64,000 bases of DNA, from positions 248,001 to 312,000 of the forward strand of contig NZ_CP059154.1 in the NCBI RefSeq assembly GCF_013456555.2, written 5' to 3'. The first letter of the stretch is position 1. Every line of letters begins with the position of its first letter. The notes beneath the pieces were generated by a model. The model searched no databases and was not told the DNA's origin. It was given only the letters and a program-made list of their open reading frames with translations. This stretch comes from Natrinema zhouii (GTDB lineage: Archaea > Halobacteriota > Halobacteria > Halobacteriales > Natrialbaceae). The translations under genes and the position numbers were made by a program. Shown piece after piece: positions 25,093-36,164 of the stretch.

Positions 25093-26136
25093 ATGCGCGG
25101 ATTAGCAAAGACCAGTCGGAGTCAGGGAGCCATGGAACTCGTCGACCGCGAGCGGCCCGAACCCGGTCCGGGTGAGGCGCTGATCGAAGTCGACTACGCG
25201 GGTCTCTGTGGGAGCGACGCGGGGATCTACGAGTTCGAGTCGGCGTTCGAACGGATGGAACTGCCGACTGTCATCGGCCACGAGTACACCGGGCGGATAC
25301 TCGAAATCGGCGAGGACGTCACGAAGTTCTCGGTCGGCGACCGCGTCGTCGAACGTCCGATTCGCGGCTGCGGCGACTGTTACCAGTGCGAGATGGGTCA
25401 GGAGAACGTCTGCCAGAACGCCGTGATCACCGGCGTCGACCACGACGGCGCGTACGAGGGATACATCGCCGTTCCCGAGACGGCTCTCCATCCTGTCCCC
25501 GACGAGATGAATCCCAAACACGCAGCGCTCGTCGAACCGACGAGTATCGGGGCTCGAGCGGTCATCCAGAACTCGCGGGTACATCCCGGCGACCGCGTTA
25601 TGGTCGCCGGCCCCGGTCCGATCGGCCAGTTGACGGCACAGATCGCACGGGCGCAGGGCGGCGACGTCGTCGTCGCCGGCGTCGGGTCGGACACCGAGTA
25701 CCGACTCCCGCTTGCGGAAGAGCTCGGATTCCCCACGATCAACGTCGAGGCCGACGACCTCGAGGCGCGTCGCAACGAACTGACCGACGGCGTCGGCTAC
25801 GACGTGGTCTTCGACACGACCGGCCATCCCTCCGGGCTGACGATGGCGGTCGACGAAGTCCGGAAGGGCGGCCAGATCGTCCTCGTCGGTCAGACCGGCG
25901 AGACGACGATGCCTTACTCTCCGCTCGTGCGCGCGGAGATCGACCTCCAGTGTTCGTACGCCTCGATGTACGAGGACTTCGAACGCTCGCTCCGGCTGAT
26001 CGCGTCGGGCGATGTCGATCACGCGACCTTCCTCGACGACCGGTTCAGTCTACTCGAGGCCGACGAGGCGTTCGAAACCTTCATCGCGGGCGGGACCTGC
26101 AAGCCCGTCTTCGACGTGTCGGTTCTCCGCGACTGA
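25093..26136 (+). CDS. Zinc-dependent dehydrogenase, sorbitol/threonine dehydrogenase-like
   Basis: 347 residues from ATG 25093; the frame is open far upstream, but the leaderless TATA spacing and the family N-terminus (MRGLAKTS) fix this start. Zinc ligands appear in 'YAGLCGSDAGIYEF' (Cys ~38) and 'IGHEYTG' (His ~63, Glu ~64); the structural lobe 'GCGDCYQCEMGQENVCQN' has the normal four cysteines. 'AGPGPIGQLTAQIARAQGG' (~170) binds the nucleotide. The family oxidises polyols, sugars or threonine. Clustered with a sugar-acid dehydratase, it probably acts on a sugar or sugar alcohol. Confidence 0.9.
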   Translation: MRGLAKTSRSQGAMELVDRERPEPGPGEALIEVDYAGLCGSDAGIYEFESAFERMELPTVIGHEYTGRILEIGEDVTKFSVGDRVVERPIRGCGDCYQCEMGQENVCQNAVITGVDHDGAYEGYIAVPETALHPVPDEMNPKHAALVEPTSIGARAVIQNSRVHPGDRVMVAGPGPIGQLTAQIARAQGGDVVVAGVGSDTEYRLPLAEELGFPTINVEADDLEARRNELTDGVGYDVVFDTTGHPSGLTMAVDEVRKGGQIVLVGQTGETTMPYSPLVRAEIDLQCSYASMYEDFERSLRLIASGDVDHATFLDDRFSLLEADEAFETFIAGGTCKPVFDVSVLRD

Positions 26137-26218
26137 GGGGCCGCGGGAAATTTTCTCGGCAAGCGATATCGTTTCAGACGGAAGTTTTAGTAGCACCTGC
26201 CGTGATTCACGACTGTCG

Positions 26219-27448
26219 ATGGATTACAGACAGCTGTCCGACCCGAACGCAGAGTATACGATGCGCGACCTCTCCGCGGAGACGATGGGCGTTACCAACG
26301 CCCGCGGACCGCGCGACGTCGAGATCACTGACGTCCAGACGACTATCGTCGACGGAAACTACCCGTGGACGCTGGTACGCGTTTACACCGACGCCGGGCT
26401 CGTCGGCAACGGCGAATCTTATTGGGGTGTCGGCGAACGGGAGATCATCGAACGGATGGCTCCGTTCATCGAGGGCGAGAACCCGCTCGACATCGATCGA
26501 CTCTACGAACACCTCGTCCAGAAGCTCTCCGGCGAGGGCTCGATCTCCGGGAAAGCGATCTCCGCGATCTCCGGCATCGAACTCGCACTGCACGACGTGG
26601 CGGGGAAGATTCTCGACGTGCCTGCCTACCAGCTGATCGGCGGCAAGTACCGCGACGAGATGCGGATGTACTGCGACTGCCACACCGAGGAGGAGGCCGA
26701 TCCCGACGCCTGCGCCGACGAGGCCGAGCGCGTCGTCGAGGACCTCGGCTACGATGCCCTGAAGTTCGACCTCGACGTCCCCAGCGGCCACGAGAAGGAC
26801 CGCGCGAACCGCCACCTTCGCGGCCCCGAGATCGAACACAAGGCCGAAATCGTCGAGAAGGTCACCGAACGCATCGGCGACCGCGCCGACGTCGCCTTCG
26901 ACTGCCACTGGTCGTTCAGTTCCGGGAGCGCACACCGCCTCGCCGAGCGCCTCGAGGACTACGACGTCTGGTGGCTCGAGGACCCGATCCCGCCGGAGAA
27001 CCACGACGTGCAGGAGGAGGTCACCAAGCGGACCTCGACGCCGATCACCGTCGGCGAGAACGTCTACCGGAATCACGGCAACCGTCGACTGCTCGAGAAC
27101 CAGGCAGTCGATATCGTCGCGCCGGACGTGCCCCGCGTCGGCGGGATGCGCCAGACGCGCAAGATCGCCGACCTCGCGGACATGTACTACGTGCCGGTTG
27201 CGATGCACAACGTCTCCTCGCCGATCGGGACGATGGCTAGCATCCACGTCGGCGCGGCGATCCCGAACTCGCTGGCAGTGGAGTACCACTCCTACGAACT
27301 CGGCTGGTGGTCGGACCTCGTCGAGGAGGACATCATCGAGGACGGGTACGCCGAAGTGCCGGAAAAGCCGGGCCTCGGTATCACGCTCGACGACGACGCC
27401 GTCGAGGAGCATCTGGCCGACGGTGTTGAGATGTTCGATGCGGCGTAA
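26219..27448 (+). CDS. Enolase-superfamily sugar-acid dehydratase, XacD-like
   Basis: 409 residues of the mandelate racemase/muconate lactonising branch. Metal ligands are visible as Asp in 'AFDCHWSF', Glu in 'WWLEDPIPPEN' and Glu in 'ITVGENVYR'; the catalytic His is in 'VAMHNVSSPIG'. The lid domain has 'GNGESYWGVGEREIIER'. In H. volcanii the enolase-superfamily XacD dehydrates D-xylonate and L-arabinonate to the 2-keto-3-deoxy acid; gluconate or galactonate dehydratase are alternatives. GTTTTAGTA lies ~30 nt before ATG 26219. The frame open upstream to 26012 is the shadow of the dehydrogenase gene. A hairpin follows its stop. Confidence 0.85.
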   Translation: MDYRQLSDPNAEYTMRDLSAETMGVTNARGPRDVEITDVQTTIVDGNYPWTLVRVYTDAGLVGNGESYWGVGEREIIERMAPFIEGENPLDIDRLYEHLVQKLSGEGSISGKAISAISGIELALHDVAGKILDVPAYQLIGGKYRDEMRMYCDCHTEEEADPDACADEAERVVEDLGYDALKFDLDVPSGHEKDRANRHLRGPEIEHKAEIVEKVTERIGDRADVAFDCHWSFSSGSAHRLAERLEDYDVWWLEDPIPPENHDVQEEVTKRTSTPITVGENVYRNHGNRRLLENQAVDIVAPDVPRVGGMRQTRKIADLADMYYVPVAMHNVSSPIGTMASIHVGAAIPNSLAVEYHSYELGWWSDLVEEDIIEDGYAEVPEKPGLGITLDDDAVEEHLADGVEMFDAA

Positions 27449-27462
27449 GCCGAAATCGAGTT

Positions 27463-27481
27463 CACGAAGCAAAGCTTCGTG
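27463..27481 (+). terminator. Hairpin after the sugar-acid dehydratase gene
   Basis: CACGAAGC and GCTTCGTG pair perfectly around an AAA loop, 15 nt after the stop codon. No T-run follows directly, so it may stabilise or process the mRNA rather than end it. The rest of the 318-nt gap up to the transporter gene (27449-27766) holds no gene; a TTTTATATATT element near 27732-27742 is the likely promoter of the binding-protein gene. Confidence 0.5.
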
Positions 27482-27766
27482 TCGTTTGACGAAGCGTGAA
27501 GATCGCCTCGAGCCGGTCTCCCTCGTGTCCGACGATCCTCGTCGCTGAACACTCAGCCCGACTCGACTACTGAACGCGCTCGCGAGGGCCTGTCCCGCGC
27601 TGTCGCCTTCGCAACAATCGCTTTTCCCGGACCCGCCGTCGTCTGCTATTCGCTCGACGCCGGTTTCCGATTCGGCGTCCGACCTAACTACTGCTATGAT
27701 CGAGATGCGTTTTAGTACGCCTGTGACGGTAGTTTTATATATTTGTGCAGGTATTCACCAATAGAC

Positions 27767-29068
27767 ATGGTTGATGATAACACAGGAGTCACCGGTATCG
27801 ATAGACGAACGTATCTCACGGGTATCGCAGCGGGCGGCGCACTCGGCCTCGCGGGTTGTCTGGGCGAAAGTTCCGATGAGTTCGAAGTACTACACGGTTG
27901 GACGGGCGGCGATGGGAGAGCGGCGATCAATGCACTCACCAGCGGATTCGAGGATGAACATTCGGACATCGACGCGAACTTTCAGGCCGTCGGCGGGGAC
28001 GGAAACGTCGACCTGAACGCGACCATCATGCGCCAGTTGACGAACCAGAACGTGATGAGTTCGTTCGCAAACTGGCCGGGAAAGAACTTGGAGCGGTATC
28101 GTGACAGCCTGATGGACCTCGAGGAGGACGTCTGGGAGGCTGAGGGCTACAAGGAGGTCATGCAGGATCGCGTCATCGATTACTGTACGTTCAACGATAA
28201 GATGCCGGTGGTGCCGATCGGCTCCCATCGGATGAACAACCTGTTCTACAACACGTCCGTCTTCGAGGAGGTGGGCGTCGACGCCGAGAGCCTCAGTAGC
28301 GTCTCTGATCTCATGGACGCACTCGAGCGGATCGACCAGCGAACGGACGTCACGCCGTTCTCGCACGCGATGGTGGCTCCGTTTACCGGGCTCCAGACGT
28401 GGGCGCAGATACTCACGAGTCAGAGCGGCGTCGACGCGTACATGAACTTCATCGAGGGCAACGGCGACCGGGACGCAATGATCGATGCGTTCGATGTCCT
28501 GCAGGAGATCCGGGAGAACTACATTCCGGGGGACGCGTCCTCGATCGGTTACACGGATGCCGGACAGAAGATCATCGGCGATCTCGGGACCGACCAACCG
28601 CCGGAAGCCGCGTGTATTCACGGCGGTAACTGGCTGTACGGAATGTTCCGCGACGACGACAGCTTCAACTACGGCGAGGAGTGGGACTGGATCCCCTTCC
28701 CCGGGACCGAGGGCGTCTACTTCTATCACGTTGACTCGTTCGTCACGCCGACAGACAATCCCACCGAGGAGGAAACGATCGAGTGGCAGAAATACGTCGG
28801 GACCAAGGAGGCCCAGATCGAGTTCAACAATCCGAAGGGGTCAGTGCCGCTCCGGACCGACATCGAACCGGACGAGCTGACGGACTTCTTATCGATGACT
28901 TACGATCACCTCACCGACTCGGAGGAGTACCCGCCGACGATCGCCCACGGTCTCGCCGTCGAGCCCGAGGTCCTCGACCGGTGCAAGAGCGTGATCGGGA
29001 ACAACTTCCAGAACCCGTACAACGCCGAAGATGCGGCCGACGGGCTGCTCGAGGCAGTCTCTCAGTAA
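27767..29068 (+). CDS. Sugar ABC transporter substrate-binding lipoprotein, XacG-like
   Basis: 433 residues starting MVDDNTGVTGIDRRTYLTGI. The Tat motif RRTYLTG (~residues 13-19) precedes a hydrophobic segment and the lipobox 'LAGC' (Cys ~31), so the protein is exported folded and anchored by lipid. The mature part is a family-1 extracellular solute-binding protein ('LHGWTGGDGRAAINALTSGF', 'GGNWLYGMF'). The set of two permeases and two ATPases that follows matches the CUT1 transporter XacGHIJK, which takes up D-xylose and L-arabinose in H. volcanii. TATATATT ~27-30 nt upstream fits a leaderless start. Confidence 0.9.
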   Translation: MVDDNTGVTGIDRRTYLTGIAAGGALGLAGCLGESSDEFEVLHGWTGGDGRAAINALTSGFEDEHSDIDANFQAVGGDGNVDLNATIMRQLTNQNVMSSFANWPGKNLERYRDSLMDLEEDVWEAEGYKEVMQDRVIDYCTFNDKMPVVPIGSHRMNNLFYNTSVFEEVGVDAESLSSVSDLMDALERIDQRTDVTPFSHAMVAPFTGLQTWAQILTSQSGVDAYMNFIEGNGDRDAMIDAFDVLQEIRENYIPGDASSIGYTDAGQKIIGDLGTDQPPEAACIHGGNWLYGMFRDDDSFNYGEEWDWIPFPGTEGVYFYHVDSFVTPTDNPTEEETIEWQKYVGTKEAQIEFNNPKGSVPLRTDIEPDELTDFLSMTYDHLTDSEEYPPTIAHGLAVEPEVLDRCKSVIGNNFQNPYNAEDAADGLLEAVSQ

Positions 29069-29117
29069 CACACCGAAACGGAGAATTTCACTAACAGAGT
29101 AAATAATAGTCAATCCA

Positions 29118-30071
29118 ATGGCAACACAGGACACGTCGGAACCGACAGCAGCACCGACCGAGGAGGTGGTAGACTGGCAAACGAAGCTCAGGTACTTCCT
29201 GAACAGCGACTTCGTCCGATCGTCGCCGTACTGGGGAATCCCCTTCATCCTCATGGGGATCGCCGTTTACGGCGGTATCGGGTACAACGTCCTCATCTCT
29301 CTCACCGACTACGCGGGGATCAGCCAACCGTCGTACGACAGTTTCGACCTCGAGATGTACAGGACCGCGCTGGCGAACGAGGCGTTCCGCGAGGCCGCGA
29401 TAAACAACCTCATACTGCTCGTGGCCTTTACGACGGTGTCCCTGGTGCTGGGGCTGTTCCTGGCGATCCTCCTCGATCACGGGATCAGGTACAAGGATAA
29501 GATTCAGACCGTTTACTTGCTGCCGATGGCACTGTCATTCGTCGTCACGGCACAGCTCTGGCGCTGGATGTACAACCAGGAGAGCGGGTTCCTCAACGTC
29601 ATCGTGACGGGACTGGGGTTCGAGCCGGTCGACTGGCTGGGAAATCCGAAAATCGCGCTCGCGTCGGTCATCTTCGCGCTGGTGTGGCAGTTCAGCGGCT
29701 ACGCGATGGTCGTCTATCTGGCGGGCCTCCAGTCGATCCCGTCGGACCAGTTCGAAGCGGCGAAGGTCGACGGTGCGAGTACGACCCGAACCTACCTGCG
29801 GATCATCGTCCCGCAGCTGAAGGAGTCGTCGGTCAGCGCCGCCGTCGTTCTGATGGTGTTCGCGCTCAAGGCATTTACCTTCCTCTACGCGCTCGTGGGA
29901 CAGTACCGACCGCCGAACGGGACCGACATCATGGCCACGCTGATGGTCCGCCAGGCGTTCAAGTTCGGTAAATGGGCGTACGCAGCCGCGATTGCGACGA
30001 TGTTGCTCCTGTTAGCATTGAGCGTCATCGCACCGTATCTGGCGTACCAGCACCGACAGGGGAGCCTCTAA
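29118..30071 (+). CDS. Sugar ABC transporter permease, XacH-like (MalF/UgpA type)
   Basis: 317 residues with six hydrophobic segments (first ~38-60) and the cytoplasmic loop of ABC permeases, 'FEAAKVDGASTTRTYLRIIV' near residue 213 (EAA motif). Together with the next gene it forms the heterodimeric membrane channel of the CUT1 transporter. It is 49 nt downstream of the binding-protein gene; the next permease starts 2 nt after its stop. Confidence 0.92.
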   Translation: MATQDTSEPTAAPTEEVVDWQTKLRYFLNSDFVRSSPYWGIPFILMGIAVYGGIGYNVLISLTDYAGISQPSYDSFDLEMYRTALANEAFREAAINNLILLVAFTTVSLVLGLFLAILLDHGIRYKDKIQTVYLLPMALSFVVTAQLWRWMYNQESGFLNVIVTGLGFEPVDWLGNPKIALASVIFALVWQFSGYAMVVYLAGLQSIPSDQFEAAKVDGASTTRTYLRIIVPQLKESSVSAAVVLMVFALKAFTFLYALVGQYRPPNGTDIMATLMVRQAFKFGKWAYAAAIATMLLLLALSVIAPYLAYQHRQGSL

Positions 30072-30073
30072 CG

Positions 30074-31006
30074 ATGTCACAAGCAAGCTCCGATTCGAAC
30101 CTCGACGTCGCATCGCTCGTGGAGAACGTGAATCTCAGGCGAGTCGGCCAGTACACGCTGGTCGTCTTCTTCCTGGGATTCTTCTTCGTCCCCCTCGAGA
30201 CGGGAATCATGACGGCACTGAAGACCAACGAAGGTGTCGCGCGTTCGCTCCCGTTCGCACCGCCGGTCGGTGAGTCGGTCACACTATCGAACCTCCAGTT
30301 CGCGCTCGAACGGCTCTCGAGTTCGTTCGTAAACTCGCTGCTGATGGCGATTCCTGCGACGATACTCAACGTGTTGCTGGCGAGCATGGCCGCGTACGGC
30401 CTGACGATGGTGAGCTGGCGGGGCCAAATCGGGATGCTGTCGCTGTTTCTGGTCGGCGTCTTCGTGCCGTATCAGGCCGTTCTGGTGCCGCTGTCCCGGT
30501 TCTGGAACAATATCTTTCCGCTCGCGGACATGCTGGAGCCGACGTTCGCACTGATACCGCTGCTACAGGGGTATCACTCGCAACTCGTGCCGCTGATAAT
30601 CACTCACGTCGCGTACGGGATCCCGATCTGTACGATCCTCTTCCGGTCGTACTACAAGGGAATGCCAAACTCGTACGTCGAAGCGGCCAAGATCGACGGA
30701 GCGAGCATCACGAAGATCTACCGACGAATCGTGCTGCCGATATCAAAGCCGATGTTCGGCGTGGTGTTCATCTATCAGTTCACCCAGATTTACAACGAGT
30801 TCCTGTTCTCGTTTACGCTCATTACGGGGTCGAACGCGGCTGCAGCACCGGTCACGTTGTTGTTGCCGGCAGTCGGCGCGTCGACGTCCGGGATCGACTA
30901 CGGGATTCGGATGTCGGCGGCGTTCCTCGCGGCGTTGCCGACGATCATCCTCTACGTCGCGTTCGCCGAACAGTTCGCCAAAGGACTACGCACGGAGAGT
31001 GGATGA
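30074..31006 (+). CDS. Sugar ABC transporter permease, XacI-like (MalG/UgpE type)
   Basis: 310 residues from ATG 30074, 2 nt after the previous stop; a longer frame from 29972 only overlaps the first permease. Six membrane segments are visible (first ~28-48) and the EAA loop reads 'VEAAKIDGASITKIYRRIVL' near residue 197. The C-terminal membrane segment ends 'FAEQFAKGLRTESG'. It pairs with the upstream permease and would contact the two ATPases encoded next (3 nt gap). Confidence 0.92.
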   Translation: MSQASSDSNLDVASLVENVNLRRVGQYTLVVFFLGFFFVPLETGIMTALKTNEGVARSLPFAPPVGESVTLSNLQFALERLSSSFVNSLLMAIPATILNVLLASMAAYGLTMVSWRGQIGMLSLFLVGVFVPYQAVLVPLSRFWNNIFPLADMLEPTFALIPLLQGYHSQLVPLIITHVAYGIPICTILFRSYYKGMPNSYVEAAKIDGASITKIYRRIVLPISKPMFGVVFIYQFTQIYNEFLFSFTLITGSNAAAAPVTLLLPAVGASTSGIDYGIRMSAAFLAALPTIILYVAFAEQFAKGLRTESG

Positions 31007-31009
31007 CCG

Positions 31010-32158
31010 ATGGGACGAATTCAACTCGATCACTTGACGAAGCGTTTCGGAGACACGGTCGCCGTCGAGGACGTGACCCTCGACGTCGACGACAGCGAGT
31101 TCCTCGTCCTCGTCGGCCCCTCGGGCTGCGGGAAGTCGACGACGCTGCGTATGATCGCCGGCCTCGAGTCGCCGACAACGGGGAACCTCTACATCGATGG
31201 CGACCACATGAACTATCGCGTCCCCCAGAACCGGGACATCGCGATGGTGTTTCAGGATTACGCCCTTTACCCACACATGACGGTCCGGGAGAACGTCCGG
31301 TTCGGACTGGAAGAGGAGGAAGGCTACACCGACGACGAGATGGACGAGCGGGTCGAAGCGGTCGCGACGGATCTCGGTATCGAGGACCTTCTCGACCGCA
31401 GACCCGGCGAACTCTCGGGCGGCCAGCAACAGCGTGTCGCGCTGGGCCGGGCGATCGTTCGCGATCCCGAGGTGTTCCTCATGGACGAACCCCTCGCAAA
31501 CCTCGACGCGAAGCTCCGATCGCAGATGCGGGCGGAACTCCAGAACCTCCAGGACGATCTCGACGTGACGACGGTCTACGTCACGCACAACCAGACGGAG
31601 GCGATGACCATGGGCGACCGGATCGCGGTGCTGAACGACGGTCGCCTGCAGCAAGTCGGCGAGCCCCTGGAACTCTACCATGAACCCGCAAACCGGTTCG
31701 TCGCGGGGTTTATCGGCGAACCGATGATGAACTTCATCCGGGGGCATCGGTCCGACGAAGGGTTCGTCGGCGACTTCCTCGCGTACTCGTTCGACGAACG
31801 GCTCGAGGCCGCCAGCGGTAAGGGAGACGATCTCGTTCTCGGGATTCGACCCGAGGCGATCGACGTTCGACGGGCGGCCGACACGGCGTCGACGGCGCTC
31901 GGCGATCACGAGTTCCGGATGACCGTGACCGTCACGGAGACGCACGGGAACCAGAACGTGGTACATCTCGCACAGTCGGACGGTGCACCCGACCACGACG
32001 TCTTGCAGGCGGTGACAGACGGCATGCACGTCGTGGAGTCGGGCGAATCAGTCGTGATCACCATCGATCCCGACAGGGTCCACGTCTTCGACGGGACGAG
32101 CGGCGACGCGCTCTGTAACCGACGGCTCGAAACCGAACGCGAACTCACACAGGTGTAA
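31010..32158 (+). CDS. Sugar ABC transporter ATPase, XacJ-like
   Basis: 382 residues of the MsmK/UgpC type. Walker A 'GPSGCGKST' (~residues 37-45), Q-loop 'AMVFQDYALYPHM', signature 'LSGGQQQRVALGRAI' (~135), Walker B 'VFLMDEPLANLD' and switch 'VTHNQTEAM' are intact. The C-terminal ~140 residues are the TOBE/regulatory domain. It is followed after 1 nt by a second ATPase of the same type, as in XacJ/XacK of H. volcanii, where two different ATPases serve one transporter. Confidence 0.93.
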   Translation: MGRIQLDHLTKRFGDTVAVEDVTLDVDDSEFLVLVGPSGCGKSTTLRMIAGLESPTTGNLYIDGDHMNYRVPQNRDIAMVFQDYALYPHMTVRENVRFGLEEEEGYTDDEMDERVEAVATDLGIEDLLDRRPGELSGGQQQRVALGRAIVRDPEVFLMDEPLANLDAKLRSQMRAELQNLQDDLDVTTVYVTHNQTEAMTMGDRIAVLNDGRLQQVGEPLELYHEPANRFVAGFIGEPMMNFIRGHRSDEGFVGDFLAYSFDERLEAASGKGDDLVLGIRPEAIDVRRAADTASTALGDHEFRMTVTVTETHGNQNVVHLAQSDGAPDHDVLQAVTDGMHVVESGESVVITIDPDRVHVFDGTSGDALCNRRLETERELTQV

Positions 32159-32159
32159 C

Positions 32160-33305
<1,146 letters not shown>

Positions 33306-33507
33306 GCGTCTCTCTCTCTCTCGCAACGGACGGCTTACGGCCGGTCCGCGATCGACTCCTACCGAGACGACGGTCCCCGGGATCGTCCGCGGTGAACGAA
33401 GTCGAATACGTGACGCTTCTCGTTCCATTTCGGTCGGACTGCCGTCTCGGCAGTACCGGTTTCGCGACGGAGACAGGACAGTCAAAGCGGTGAAAACCTG
33501 GCCGTTC

Positions 33508-34950
33508 TCAGGCCAGCGGCAGGACCGTCGAAAACGCGAGGGTGCTCAGCAGTCCGACGAGACCGATGAGGATGGTCGCGACCGTCCACGTCTTCAGCGT
33601 CTCGGCCTGCGTGAGGCCGCCGACCTCCTTGACGATCCAGAACCCGCTGTCGTTGTACCACGAACAGAACGACGCGCCCGCGCCGATGGACATGACGAGG
33701 TACGCGACGTTGACGTCGAGCCCGCTTGCTAACGGACCCATGATACCAGCGGTGGTGACGATCGCGACCGTCGCCGACCCTTGGACGACGCGGACGCCCG
33801 CGGCGATCACCCACGCCGTCACGAGCAGTCCGAGACCGACCCCTTCCAGGCCGTTCGCGATATACTCGCCGGCACCGGCCGCCTGGAGCATCGCACCGAA
33901 CGCGCCACCGGCGGCGGTGATGGCGGCGATATTGCCGCCGCTCTTGAGCGCGTCCGTGAGCTCGTCGGAGAACGTATCGCTGTCGAGATCGCTCATCCGG
34001 TAGTACGTAAGCGCCGCGGCGAGCGCGGCCGCCGTGAGCGCGAGGTTCGGATTACCGAAGAAGCCCGTGATATTCCCGATCACCACGCTCTCCCCGAGAT
34101 TCGGAAGACCGAAGAAGCCCATGAGATCCCCCACGGTCGCGTCCCCTCCGAGGAGCGTCTGGGCGGTCGTGTCCGCGGTCACGAGGAGGACGGCGAGAAG
34201 AATCGGGAGTAGCGACTCAAGCACACCGGGGAGCTGACGCGTTTCGATCTGATTCTTCTCCTCGAGCTCTTCGACGGTCGTCCCCATCGTGTCGCGGAGC
34301 GGAATCTCTATTCGTTGGTTGATCCAGTACCCGTAGCCCAGTCCCGAGACGAGCGCGGTCGGGAAGCCGACGAGGACGCCGACCATGATGGTGCTCCCGA
34401 GGTTAGCGTCGAACTCGTCGACGGCGAGCAGCGGTCCGGGGGTCGGCGGAACGAACCCGTGCGTGACTACGCCGGCGGCCCCCATGGCGACGATGTACAG
34501 CGCGTAGTTCTTCCCGTCACGCGCGCGAGCGGCCCGCGCCAGCGGTGCGAGCAGGTAAAAGACGTTGTCGAAGAACACGGGGATGGACATGATGAAACTG
34601 CTACCGAACAGCGAAACTTCCGTGTTATCCTCGCCGAAGACACTCGTGAACGCCCGCACGATTCGATTGGCGGCTCCGCTCTCGACCATCGCCTTGCCGA
34701 TGATCGCCGCCATCAGAATGGGGATACCGATCCCGGCCATGTTATCACCGAAGGCCGCCGCGAGCTCCCCGGGCACGTCGGCGAATGCGATCGCCGGCGC
34801 GACGACGCCGACCGTAATCCCTGCGACGACGAGCGAAACGAACGCCGGGAGGTCGAGGACGACTAGCAGGAGTACGATTGCTACGATGCCCGCTATGAGC
34901 GAGACGAGTGGTGCCTGTCCGCCTAACTGTAGTACTGTGGTACCGAACAT
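33508..34950 (-). CDS. GntP-family sugar-acid permease
   Basis: 480 residues, nearly all hydrophobic, with about 12 membrane segments. Family marks include 'PILMAAIIGKAMVESGAANR', 'SIPVFFDNVFYLLAPLARA', 'HGFVPPTPGPLLA' and 'GAGASFCSWYNDSGFWIVKE'. GntP proteins are proton symporters for gluconate and related acids. ATG 34950 (MFGTTV) is preferred to 34971, because the AT-rich element GTATAATGGTTATATATA lies inside the latter's first codons, at promoter distance from 34950. It would feed aldonic acids into the dehydratase pathway of the cluster. Confidence 0.92.
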   Translation of the reverse strand: MFGTTVLQLGGQAPLVSLIAGIVAIVLLLVVLDLPAFVSLVVAGITVGVVAPAIAFADVPGELAAAFGDNMAGIGIPILMAAIIGKAMVESGAANRIVRAFTSVFGEDNTEVSLFGSSFIMSIPVFFDNVFYLLAPLARAARARDGKNYALYIVAMGAAGVVTHGFVPPTPGPLLAVDEFDANLGSTIMVGVLVGFPTALVSGLGYGYWINQRIEIPLRDTMGTTVEELEEKNQIETRQLPGVLESLLPILLAVLLVTADTTAQTLLGGDATVGDLMGFFGLPNLGESVVIGNITGFFGNPNLALTAAALAAALTYYRMSDLDSDTFSDELTDALKSGGNIAAITAAGGAFGAMLQAAGAGEYIANGLEGVGLGLLVTAWVIAAGVRVVQGSATVAIVTTAGIMGPLASGLDVNVAYLVMSIGAGASFCSWYNDSGFWIVKEVGGLTQAETLKTWTVATILIGLVGLLSTLAFSTVLPLA

Positions 34951-35184
34951 CACACACATATATATAACCATTATACTTCATTGTTTCTACTATCCTTATA
35001 GTAGTAATATGTAACACCAATCCCACCAACGACGGCCGCTACCCGCAGATGAGCGTTCGAGACGTTCCCACAGTTCCTTCGAGATGCGAACAAAAGCGGA
35101 CGTACAGTGGATCAGGACAGTCGTTCGAGCAGCAGTCTCGTCGATCGCTCTACGGCGACGGGGCCATCAGGACATCGGTTCCGA

Positions 35185-36051
35185 TTAGACTTCGACGACC
35201 GGGTTCGTGAGTTCGCCGATCTCGTCGATCGTGATACGGACCTCGTCGTCGGGCTGGAGCGTGAAGCCGTCGTCCGGAACCAGCGAGGTACCGGTGAGCA
35301 GGACGCCGAGTTCGGGAACGACGTCGTGGTCGCGCCAGTACTCGACGAGTTCGTCGCAGGTGCGAGCCATGTTGCCGATCGAGGTCTCGCCCTCGTAGAG
35401 GACCTCGTCGTCTCGAGTGATCTCCATCGCCATCGTCAGCTCGTGGGGGTCGCCGACCTCGGCGGCGGAGGCGACACAGGGACCGATCGAACAGCAGCGC
35501 TCGTACATCTTCGCCTGAGGCAGGTACAGCGGATTCTCGCCCTCGATCTCCCGGCTACTCATGTCGTTGCCGATCGTGTAGCCGACGATCGAGCCGTCGT
35601 AGAGGACGATACCGAGCTCCGGTTCGGGAACGTCCCACGCGGAATCCGCTCGGATCCCGACCGCCTCGCCCGGCCCGACCGTTCGGCTCGGCGTCGCTTT
35701 GAAGAAGATTTCCGGCCGTTCGGCCTCGTAGGCGTGGAGGTACATCTCCGGCATCCCGCTTTCGGCCTCGCGCGCCTCCTCGCTGATCTCGTAGGTGACG
35801 CCCGCCGCCCAGACTTCCTGGGGGACGAGCGGGAGCGTGCCGTCGGTAAGCGAATCGAGAGAGACAGTCGGGGCCTCGTCCGTGAGCTCGCTCGCCATCT
35901 CGTCGATCTCGAGGTCCGCGATATCCGCCGCGGCTGCGAGCTCCCCGAAGCCGTCCAGTCGTGGTTTCACGGCAGTCAGATCGTACGCTGTCTCGTCGTC
36001 GACAGCGATGAGTCTATGCTGGCCGCCAGTCGATAGGCGTTGATACCGCAT
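35185..36051 (-). CDS. Fumarylacetoacetase-family hydrolyase, XacE-like
   Basis: 288 residues with the FAH C-terminal fold (~80-285): 'VTYEISEEAREAESG', 'ELGIVLYDGSIVGYTIGNDMSSREIEGENPLYLPQAKMYE', and metal ligands from Glu/Asp in these stretches. In H. volcanii the FAH-family protein XacE dehydrates 2-keto-3-deoxy-pentonate to 2-oxoglutarate semialdehyde. The neighbour at 36165, divergent, encodes the aldehyde dehydrogenase for the next step, which supports this call. Other FAH reactions (acylpyruvate hydrolysis) are possible. Confidence 0.82.
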   Translation of the reverse strand: MRYQRLSTGGQHRLIAVDDETAYDLTAVKPRLDGFGELAAAADIADLEIDEMASELTDEAPTVSLDSLTDGTLPLVPQEVWAAGVTYEISEEAREAESGMPEMYLHAYEAERPEIFFKATPSRTVGPGEAVGIRADSAWDVPEPELGIVLYDGSIVGYTIGNDMSSREIEGENPLYLPQAKMYERCCSIGPCVASAAEVGDPHELTMAMEITRDDEVLYEGETSIGNMARTCDELVEYWRDHDVVPELGVLLTGTSLVPDDGFTLQPDDEVRITIDEIGELTNPVVEV

Positions 36052-36164
36052 GCAGACATCAACTACCTAATCCATTATAAATGTCTCGTCCCCGGACGAT
36101 TTGATCGGGCCGGAAGCGTCGGAACGGCAAGAATTATGAGCGGACGGAGCCATCATTTACACGT

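Noticed and set aside
33309..33322. (TC)7 dinucleotide run
   Set aside because: Lies in a convergent 3' region outside any gene, so phase variation is unlikely; noted only as a simple repeat.
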